Source: Oscillospiraceae bacterium
Lineage (GTDB): Bacteria; Bacillota; Clostridia; Oscillospirales; Oscillospiraceae
Direction of reading: 5' to 3'
Length of the DNA stretch: 6,542 nt
Assembly: GCA_021199595.1 (NCBI GenBank)
Contig: JAJQHT010000308.1
Location: 1 to 6,542 of the forward strand
A model generated the notes under the pieces. The model made no database searches, had not been told where the DNA came from, and saw only the letters and a program-made list of their open reading frames with translations. Positions 1 to 4,749 of this stretch are shown here, in pieces. Position 1 is the first letter of the stretch. Each line of letters opens with the position of its first letter. The translations under genes and the position numbers were made by a program.

Positions 1-276
1 GGCCAGGGCCGCCCGGTAAAAGGCCAGCTTCACCGCCCGCTGCTCCATCCGCACCCGCTCCCGGTCGCTTGCGTAGGATTCCACCGCCGCCCGGCCTTCA
101 AAAGCCCTGCCCTGGCGGATAAGACGGCACACCGCCTCCCCCGCCGAAAGGGAAAGCTCCCCCCGGTCGCCGGTGGGTTCCCCATCGGGATAGACAGGCC
201 GCTCCTGCGGAAACAGGGTCAGAAGCATCTGCTCCGCCGCGTATTTATACGAATGGCCTGAAAAGTAAAGATTCAT
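1..276 (-). CDS. hemZ: HemZ-like coproporphyrinogen dehydrogenase, N-terminal part
   Basis: This is the first 92 codons of a leftward gene whose remainder lies beyond the left edge. It starts MNLYFSGHSYKYAAEQM, and its last visible residues (about 72-92) include MEQRAVKLAFYRAA. This layout resembles the N-terminal domain that precedes the radical SAM domain in clostridial HemZ proteins, oxygen-independent coproporphyrinogen III dehydrogenase-like enzymes of haem synthesis. The CX3CX2C iron-sulfur motif and the catalytic domain are outside the window, so the assignment rests on N-terminal resemblance only. The ATG is preceded by AAGAGG (289-284) with a 7-base spacer, which supports this start. 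It is transcribed divergently from the FAD oxidoreductase. Alternatives are another HemN/HemW-like radical SAM protein or a hypothetical protein. Confidence 0.72.
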   Translation of the reverse strand, partial: MNLYFSGHSYKYAAEQMLLTLFPQERPVYPDGEPTGDRGELSLSAGEAVCRLIRQGRAFEGRAAVESYASDRERVRMEQRAVKLAFYRAALA

Positions 277-301
277 GGACGCGCCTCTTGACAAAAACAG
301 T

Positions 302-331
302 TTGCAGTGGCAGGATATATTTTGGTATAAT
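302..331 (+). promoter_or_regulatory. predicted promoter of the oxidoreductase-HAD unit
   Basis: TTGCAG at 302-307 is followed after 18 bases by a perfect TATAAT at 326-331. A TGG just before it (323-325) makes an extended -10. The expected start site is near 338, giving a leader of about 94 bases. The perfect TTGACA at 288-293 is too far from the TATAAT (32 bases) to be its -35. Confidence 0.6.
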
Positions 332-337
332 GTTTCC

Positions 338-386
338 CGCCGGATTTCTTTCTATCCAGTATACCACACATAGCAAGCCTCCGGCG
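338..386. repeat. 7-bp inverted repeat in the divergent promoter region
   Basis: CGCCGGA at 338-344 is exactly complementary to TCCGGCG at 380-386, with 35 bases between. The dyad centre (about 362) falls on the hemZ-side -10 hexamer, and the left arm begins at the expected start site of the rightward transcript. It could be an operator controlling both directions or a stem at the 5' end of the rightward mRNA. A 7-bp arm in GC-rich DNA can also arise by chance. Confidence 0.3.
358..366 (-). promoter_or_regulatory. predicted extended -10 promoter of the hemZ-like gene
   Basis: On the minus strand TGG-TATACT reads from 366 to 358, an extended -10 element. No good -35 lies 16-18 bases upstream. 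The nearest candidate is TTGGCT at 392-387, with a spacer near 23, so recognition would depend on the extended -10. The start site would be near 351, giving a leader of about 75 bases before the ATG at 276. Confidence 0.45.
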
Positions 387-431
387 AGCCAATTTTACCA
401 TATTTATACAGCAAGGAATGATTAAAAAACC

Positions 432-1822
432 ATGGCAAAAACTGACGTTGTCATCGTCGGGGCAGGCCCCGCCGGCATCTTCACCGCCATTGAAATGTTG
501 CGGCGCGGCTCCACGAAGAAAATAACTATCATGGAAAAGGGCAAGAGCGTGGAGCAGCGCCACTGCCCCAAGGCGGAGACCAATCGCTGCATGAACTGCA
601 AGCCCAACTGCGCCATCACCACCGGCTTCTCTGGGGCCGGGGCCTTTTCGGACGGGAAGCTGTCCCTGTCCTGCGAGGTGGGGGCGACCTGCCCGATCTC
701 ATCGGTGCGGAGCTGGCCCAGGAGACCATAAACTACACCGACGGCATCTACCTGGAATTTGGGGCCGACCAGCATGTAGAGGGCCTGGAGGAGACGGAGG
801 AGGTCAAGCAGATCCGCACCCGGGCCATCCAGGCGGGGCTGAAGCTGGTGTCCTGCCCCATCCGCCACCTGGGGACGGAAAAGGCCCACAAGCTCTATGA
901 GGACATCGAGCATTGGCTCCAGGACAAGGGCGTGGAGATCCTGTTCCAGACGGAGTGTACGGGCCTGATCATTCAGGAGGGCCGGTGCCGGGGCGTCACC
1001 TATACCGACGGCCACCAGGACTTTGAGCTTTTCGCCGGCGAGACCGTGGTAGCCACAGGCCGCCGTGGGGCGGACTGGCTGGAGGGGCTTTGCACCACCT
1101 ACGGCATCGACCACGTCCCCAGCACCGTGGACATCGGCGTCCGGGTGGAGGTGCGAAACGAGGTGATGGAGACGGTGAACCGGGCCTTTTACGAGTCCAA
1201 GCTCATCGGCTACCCGCCCCCCTTTAAAAATAAGGTGCGAACCTTCTGCCAGAACCCCGGCGGCTTCGTGGCCCAGGAAAATTACGACAACGGTCTCGCC
1301 GTGGTCAACGGCCACTCCTACAAGGAGCTGAAAAGCGAGAACACGAATCTTGCCATCCTCTGCTCCCACAACTTCTCCGTCCCCTTCAACCAGCCCATCG
1401 CCTACGCCCAGAAGGTGGGAGAGCTGACCAATATGCTGGCAAACGGCCAGCTTCTCGTCCAGCGGTTCGGGGATATTCTGGACGGCAAGCGCACCTGGCA
1501 GAAGGAGCTTGACCGCTCCAACGTCCGCCCCACCCTGCCGGACGTGGTGGCCGGAGACATCACCGCCGCCATGCCCTACCGGGCCATGATTAACATCATT
1601 AACTTCATCAAGGCCATGGATCATGTAGTCCCCGGCTTCGCCGCCTATGAGACGCTGCTCTATTCCCCGGAGCTGAAATTCTATTCCAACCGCATCCGCA
1701 TGGATAAGGATTTCAACACCAACGTCCCCGGCCTCCACTGCCTGGGCGACAGCTCCGGCTGGACGCGCGGCCTGATGATGAGCTCCGTCATGGGCGTTCT
1801 CATGGGCCGGAAGCTGGTATAA
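432..1822 (+). pseudogene. COG2509-type NAD(P)/FAD-dependent oxidoreductase, frameshifted
   Basis: The open frame from ATG 432 gives 84 residues typical of an FAD dehydrogenase. It has a dinucleotide fold GAGPAG (residues 10-15), the acidic end of beta-2 in IMEKG (33-37), a cysteine cluster C45/C53/C56/C60, then FSGAGAFSDGKL (66-77). At the G run 680-684 the frame is lost and stops at 731. The conserved protein continues without a gap in the -1 frame from 683 (GDLPDLIGAEL) to the stop at 1822. It includes VVATGRRGADWL and the C-terminal FAD motif LGDSSGWTRGL (about 438-448). Restoring one G gives a normal-looking 463-residue protein. The family is usually called uncharacterised FAD-dependent dehydrogenase; its substrate is unknown. 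AAGGA at 413-417 lies 14 bases before the ATG, a long spacer. The gene heads a probable operon with the HAD gene. The break may be a sequencing error, a recent mutation or recoding. Confidence 0.85.
680..684 (+). other. frameshift site: five-G run, one G short
   Basis: The run GTGGGGGCGACC reads V-G-A-T in the upstream frame, while the family-like continuation V-G-G-D-L needs six Gs. A ribosome holding GGG at 681-683 could re-pair with GGG at 680-682 and continue in the correct frame. A small hairpin, CCGAT-CTC-ATCGG (693-705), starts 8 bases after the run. Both facts are visible, but neither proves recoding. Confidence 0.75.
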
Positions 1823-1840
1823 TAAATCGGAGGTTATACA

Positions 1841-2569
1841 TTGCTGAAAACAGTATTATTCGACCTGGACGGCACACTGCTGCCCATGGATCAGGACGCT
1901 TTCGTCCATGGATATTTCTCACTCCTGGCAAAAAAACTGGCGCCCCACGGTTATGAGTCGAAGGCGCTGATAGACGCGATATGGAAGGGCACGGCGGCCA
2001 TGGTAAAAAACGACGGCAGCCAAACCAACGAATCCGCCTTTTGGGAGGAATTTTGCCGCCTGTGCGGTTCTCAGGCCATGAACGACATCCCCCTGTTCGA
2101 GGAATTTTACGCCGTGGACTTCCAGCAGGCACAGTCCTTCTGCGGCTTCCAGCCCAAAGCGGCAGAGACGGTTCGCCGCCTGAAGGAAAATGGCCTCCAG
2201 GTGGCCCTGGCCACAAATCCCATCTTCCCCGCCATCGCCACGGAGAGCCGTATCCGCTGGGCTGGTCTGTCCCCGGAGGATTTCGCGCTCTATACCACCT
2301 ATGAAAACACCAGCTACTGCAAGCCCAATCCAGCCTATTTCACCGACGTTATCCGCCGCCTGAACGCAGACCCGGCGGCCACCCTGATGGTAGGAAACGA
2401 CGCCACCGAGGACACCGCCGCCCAGGCCGCCGGCCTGGACGTATTCCTCCTGACCGACTGCCTCCTGAACCCTGACAACAGAGACATAGAAGCCTACCCT
2501 CACGGGGATTTCGACGCCCTGGAAGCATATCTGCGGGAGCGGGAGAGGCAAGGCCTCAATCAATCCTGA
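1841..2569 (+). CDS. HAD superfamily hydrolase (phosphatase-like)
   Basis: This 242-residue protein has all four haloacid dehalogenase motifs. Motif I is DLDGT at 8-12, with D8 as nucleophile and D10 as general acid. The motif II threonine is in ALATNP (T125), the motif III lysine is K161 in CKPNP, and motif IV is GNDATED (D187 and D191) for magnesium. The stretch between motif I and about residue 110 fits a helical C1 cap as in subfamily IA, members of which are cytosolic phosphatases or phosphomutases acting on small phosphorylated molecules. The substrate cannot be read from the sequence. The start is TTG at 1841, with GGAGG at 1829-1833 and a 7-base spacer; starting there keeps the DLDGT motif at the usual distance from the N-terminus. 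It follows the oxidoreductase stop by 18 bases, so the two are probably co-transcribed. Its last 14 bases overlap the convergent acetyltransferase gene. Confidence 0.92.
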   Translation: MLKTVLFDLDGTLLPMDQDAFVHGYFSLLAKKLAPHGYESKALIDAIWKGTAAMVKNDGSQTNESAFWEEFCRLCGSQAMNDIPLFEEFYAVDFQQAQSFCGFQPKAAETVRRLKENGLQVALATNPIFPAIATESRIRWAGLSPEDFALYTTYENTSYCKPNPAYFTDVIRRLNADPAATLMVGNDATEDTAAQAAGLDVFLLTDCLLNPDNRDIEAYPHGDFDALEAYLRERERQGLNQS

Positions 2570-3089
2570 AAATCCGGACAAAGCCCTCCTCTGAAAGGGG
2601 GGCTTTTTCAAGTCCCGCCTCCTCCATCTGCCGGTTCAAGTCATCCATGGCCCGCTTCCATTCAGTATCCTCCGTTCCAAGGGGAACGGCACCGATTTTC
2701 TCCATAAGCCGCAGGCTCGGCAGGTTGCGGGAATCCACCCTGGCGATGAAACAGGCCGGAGAATATCTCTGGCGGCAGACGGCCAGAAGCTGTCCAAGGG
2801 CAATCTGCCCGATTCCCTTTCCCTGGCAGGCGGGCAGGAGACTTAGCCCCACCTCCGGCGTCTCCGTCCCCACCCCGCGGACGCTGCAAAAGCCGCAATA
2901 GGCGTGGGTAGCCGCCTCCTCAATGCAGAATATTTCCTCCCCCGCCTCCGGCGTGGTCTCCCAGACGTAGTCCGCAAGCCCTGGCATATCATACATCCTA
3001 GGTATGTCGGCGTTGGCGATAACTGTCCCCATATACAGCTCCCGATCCCCCGCCTCCAGGGGCCGGAGTCGATACTGTGCTGTCTCCAT
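2556..3089 (-). CDS. GNAT family N-acetyltransferase
   Basis: This 177-residue protein fits the GNAT fold, which moves an acetyl group from acetyl-CoA to an amine on a small molecule or protein. It begins YRLRPLEAGDRELYM, as in RimJ/RimL-like members. Motif A is EVGLSLLPACQGKGIGQIAL (about 79-98), with the pyrophosphate-binding Q89-x-x-G92-x-G94. Motif B is NLPSLRLMEKIGAVPLG (122-138). The last 40 residues (WKRAMDDLNRQMEEAG onwards) form a charged tail beyond the core. The acceptor is not predictable. AAGGAG (3101-3096) sits 6 bases before the ATG, and the ATPase stop is only 20 bases upstream, so the gene is probably the second cistron of the ATPase operon. Its 3' end overlaps the HAD gene tail to tail and carries the HAD terminator in its coding sequence, which constrains the codons there. 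Confidence 0.88.
   Translation of the reverse strand: METAQYRLRPLEAGDRELYMGTVIANADIPRMYDMPGLADYVWETTPEAGEEIFCIEEAATHAYCGFCSVRGVGTETPEVGLSLLPACQGKGIGQIALGQLLAVCRQRYSPACFIARVDSRNLPSLRLMEKIGAVPLGTEDTEWKRAMDDLNRQMEEAGLEKAPLSEEGFVRIFRID
2580..2608 (+). terminator. intrinsic terminator of the oxidoreductase-HAD operon
   Basis: AAAGCCCTCC (2580-2589), loop TCTGAAA (2590-2596) and GGGGGGCTTT (2597-2606) form a 10-bp stem with one G-U pair, followed by a run of five Ts (2604-2608). It begins 11 bases after the HAD stop codon. It lies wholly inside the opposite-strand acetyltransferase gene, covering about codons 162-170. Confidence 0.85.
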
Positions 3090-3109
3090 CCCATACTCCT
3101 TCCTGGCGT

Positions 3110-4363
3110 TTACTGTTCCAGGCTGTCCGGGTTTAGCAAAAAATCAAAAACTCCCATCACCAGAACCCCCTCCGGGCTGTAATAGGGGGCCGGCACCGAT
3201 TTTGTAATGATAATTTTTTTGAAAAAATCGCCTGTCAGCATTAACGACCTCTGTTCCTGCTCCATTTTCGCCTGGTCGGGGATACTGTAGGCGGATTGGA
3301 TGTAGTAGCGCTTCGACCCCTTGTTGCAGACGAAGTCGATTTCAAGCTGCTTGCGGCAGCCGTTCCCCTTCTTGTCCGTGGCATTTGCCACCACCACGCC
3401 TACATCCACATTAAAGCCCCGGAGCTTTAGCTCGTTGAAAATCACGTTCTCCATCATGTGGGTCTCCTCCACCTGCCGGAAGCTCAGGCGGGCGTTTCGC
3501 AGGCCCATATCCGTGAAATAATACTTGACCGGCGTGTCGATGTACCGCTTGCCCCGGATGTCATACCGTATCGCGCTGTCTATCAGGAAGGAATCAGCGA
3601 AATACTCAATGTAATTTTTGATGGTGGTGTTGCTGATGGTCTTTTTCTTCACCGACTTAAACACCGCCGACAGCTTCGAGGGATTGGTCAGGGAGCCGAT
3701 GCCGGAGGCCAGTATATCCAGCAGCTCCTCCAGCTCCGCCCGGTTGCGTACCCGGTGACGGCCCACAATGTTGGTAATATAGGTCTCCTCAAACAGCGCC
3801 TTCAAAAAGGAAATTTTTTCCTCCGGCGTCTGGTAATTCAGCACCAGAGGCAGGCCGCCGTACAGCATATACTCATTCCAGCCCTCCTGCCGATCCCCAG
3901 GGTAGACGGACATAAACTCCCCAAAGCTCAGGGGGCACATATGCACCTCGTCCCCCCGTCCCCGAAACTCGGTGATCACGTCCTTGGAAAGAAACCTGGC
4001 GTTGCTGCCGGTCACGTAGATGTCTGTGTTTCCCATGCGGAGCAGACTGTTCAGCACCGCCTCAAATTCTTCCAGAAGCTGCACCTCGTCCAGCAGCACA
4101 TAATACATTCCCTGGCCGGTCAGCCGCTCCTTCAGGTACGGAAGCAGCACATAGGGGTCTCGGAGCGCCTTGTTTTCAAAGGCGTCAAAGGCAATCTCTA
4201 CAATATGCCCCTCATCCACTCCTTCCGAAAGCAAATGCTCCTTAAACAGCCTGAACAGCAAATAGGACTTTCCACACCGGCGAAGCCCCGTCACCACCTT
4301 GATCAGCCCATTGTGCTTCTTGCCAATAAGCCGGTTCAGATAGATGTCCCGCTGAATCACCAT
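3110..4363 (-). CDS. AAA+ family ATPase with DUF4143 domain (COG1373-like)
   Basis: This 417-residue protein has the architecture of the widespread AAA_14-DUF4143 ATPases of unknown role. Walker A is GLRRCGKS (26-33), Walker B is YVLLDE (88-93) and sensor 1 is VTGSN (117-121). These are followed by the family block FRGRGDEV...PLSFGEF (133-150), with likely arginine-finger candidates R134/R136. Residues about 209-262 look like a winged helix-turn-helix. The C-terminal domain resembles a PD-(D/E)XK nuclease fold (E306, EIDF at 341-344, YYIQ at 353-356), but the usual E-x-K is Q-S-A, so cleavage is doubtful. There is no signal peptide or membrane segment; it should be cytosolic. The start has AAGGAGG (4377-4371) with a 7-base spacer. 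A 42-base palindrome abuts that ribosome site, and a second lies upstream of the promoter. The gene looks more AT-rich in places (around 3205-3230) than its neighbours, so transfer is possible. Its cellular job is unknown. Confidence 0.9.
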   Translation of the reverse strand: MVIQRDIYLNRLIGKKHNGLIKVVTGLRRCGKSYLLFRLFKEHLLSEGVDEGHIVEIAFDAFENKALRDPYVLLPYLKERLTGQGMYYVLLDEVQLLEEFEAVLNSLLRMGNTDIYVTGSNARFLSKDVITEFRGRGDEVHMCPLSFGEFMSVYPGDRQEGWNEYMLYGGLPLVLNYQTPEEKISFLKALFEETYITNIVGRHRVRNRAELEELLDILASGIGSLTNPSKLSAVFKSVKKKTISNTTIKNYIEYFADSFLIDSAIRYDIRGKRYIDTPVKYYFTDMGLRNARLSFRQVEETHMMENVIFNELKLRGFNVDVGVVVANATDKKGNGCRKQLEIDFVCNKGSKRYYIQSAYSIPDQAKMEQEQRSLMLTGDFFKKIIITKSVPAPYYSPEGVLVMGVFDFLLNPDSLEQ

Positions 4364-4375
4364 ACTACAGCCTCC

Positions 4376-4417
4376 TTACTGAAAATTTTTGCGTATTCCC
4401 GTAAAAATTTTCAGTAA
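4376..4417. repeat. palindrome copy 1, at the ATPase ribosome site and start-site region
   Basis: Arms 4376-4393 and 4400-4417 (TTACTGAAAATTTTTGCG and CGTAAAAATTTTCAGTAA) pair over 18 positions around the 6-base centre TATTCC. The one irregular pair is G4391 with T4402. The palindrome starts on the upstream end of the ATPase Shine-Dalgarno and stops one base from the predicted -10. It is most simply an operator. Confidence 0.9.
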
Positions 4418-4418
4418 T

Positions 4419-4447
4419 ATCATACCACCAATTCTGCCGTAGCACAA
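4419..4447 (-). promoter_or_regulatory. predicted ATPase-operon promoter between two palindromes
   Basis: On the minus strand TTGTGC (4447-4442) is followed after exactly 17 bases by TATGAT (4424-4419), and the last bases of the spacer are TGG, an extended -10. The expected start site is near 4412, inside palindrome copy 1. That gives a leader of about 48 bases before the ATG at 4363. Confidence 0.6.
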
Positions 4448-4451
4448 CCAT

Positions 4452-4493
4452 CTACTGAAAATTTTTGCGTATTTCCGCAAAAATTTTCAGTAG
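4452..4493. repeat. palindrome copy 2, upstream of the ATPase promoter
   Basis: Arms 4452-4469 and 4476-4493 (CTACTGAAAATTTTTGCG and CGCAAAAATTTTCAGTAG) are perfectly complementary over 18 bp around TATTTC. It lies 4 bases upstream of the predicted -35. It matches copy 1 except at the outermost pair (C-G here, T-A there), one centre base and one inner-arm base. The two centres are 76 bases apart. Confidence 0.92.
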
Positions 4494-4683
4494 CGCGTCC
4501 TAGTCCTCCCCTGGTGCTATATCCTCCACCGGCACGAGCATCTCTGTCGGGTCACATTGCCTGTGGCGCCGCACGGCCAAAGCGCCGTAATCCTGCCCCA
4601 GTCCCCCGTCCCGACAGGTCAGACTTCGGCCCTTCTCCTGCACTTCATTTTCCCCCAGTATACCACCGCCCCCCGAAACGCAA
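4494..4683. other. intergenic stretch without a credible gene
   Basis: No gene is convincing here on either strand. A minus-strand open frame runs to a TAG at 4502-4500, but it has no start with a ribosome site and runs through the terminator hairpin. Visible structure is an 8-bp inverted pair CTGTCGGG (4544-4551) and CCCGACAG (4610-4617) enclosing GGCGC (4565-4569) and GCGCC (4582-4586). It could be a short untranslated RNA, part of a long ATPase leader, or gene remains. Confidence 0.4.
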
Positions 4684-4686
4684 CAA
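4657..4686 (-). promoter_or_regulatory. possible orphan promoter downstream of the DUF4340 terminator
   Basis: On the minus strand TTGTTG (4686-4681), an 18-base spacer ending in TGG, and TATACT (4662-4657) form an extended -10 promoter. The start would be near 4650. No gene begins close by: the ATG at 4647-4645 stops after nine codons. The transcript would run through 4494-4650 toward the ATPase. The 12-mer GTGGTATACTGG here is identical to the one upstream of the hemZ-like gene. Confidence 0.4.
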
Positions 4687-4725
4687 GGGACTGCGCCAAA
4701 ACCGTTGTTTTGGTGCAGTCCCTTG
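4684..4725 (-). terminator. long terminator hairpin after the DUF4340 gene
   Basis: Arms 4684-4702 and 4707-4725 pair over 19 bp with one G-T pair (G4695/T4714) and a 4-base loop CGTT. The hairpin begins 24 bases beyond the DUF4340 stop codon. On the minus strand it is followed by TTGCGTTTC, a broken T tract, so termination leftward is more likely than rightward, where no T tract follows. It may also be a dispersed intergenic repeat, which one window cannot show. Confidence 0.7.
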
Positions 4726-4749
4726 CGCTTGCTGTTAGGTTGCTTTCCT

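Noticed and set aside
288..331. TTGACA (288-293) paired with TATAAT (326-331)
   Set aside because: The spacer is 32 bases, far beyond the usable range. TTGCAG at 302-307 fits better.
422..1738. 438-codon open frame on the minus strand
   Set aside because: It lies antisense to the FAD dehydrogenase, which has clear family motifs. The translation shows no domain and reads as a GC-rich shadow frame.
848..1822. Separate gene starting at GTG 848
   Set aside because: The same frame is open and family-like back to 683, and no ribosome site precedes 848. It is the second part of the frameshifted dehydrogenase.
1919..2611. 230-codon minus-strand frame over the HAD gene
   Set aside because: The HAD gene has all four catalytic motifs on the other strand, and this frame has no motif of its own.
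3458..4417. 319-codon open frame on the plus strand
   Set aside because: It is antisense to the ATPase, which has Walker motifs and a strong ribosome site. The frame has no recognisable domain and runs into the palindrome.
4376..4493. CRISPR array or terminator from the two repeated hairpins
   Set aside because: There are only two copies, each an internal palindrome with a promoter between them, no cas genes, and no T run after either hairpin.
4376..4493. Miniature transposable element
   Set aside because: No target-site duplication is visible, and the placement exactly around promoter elements fits an operator better.
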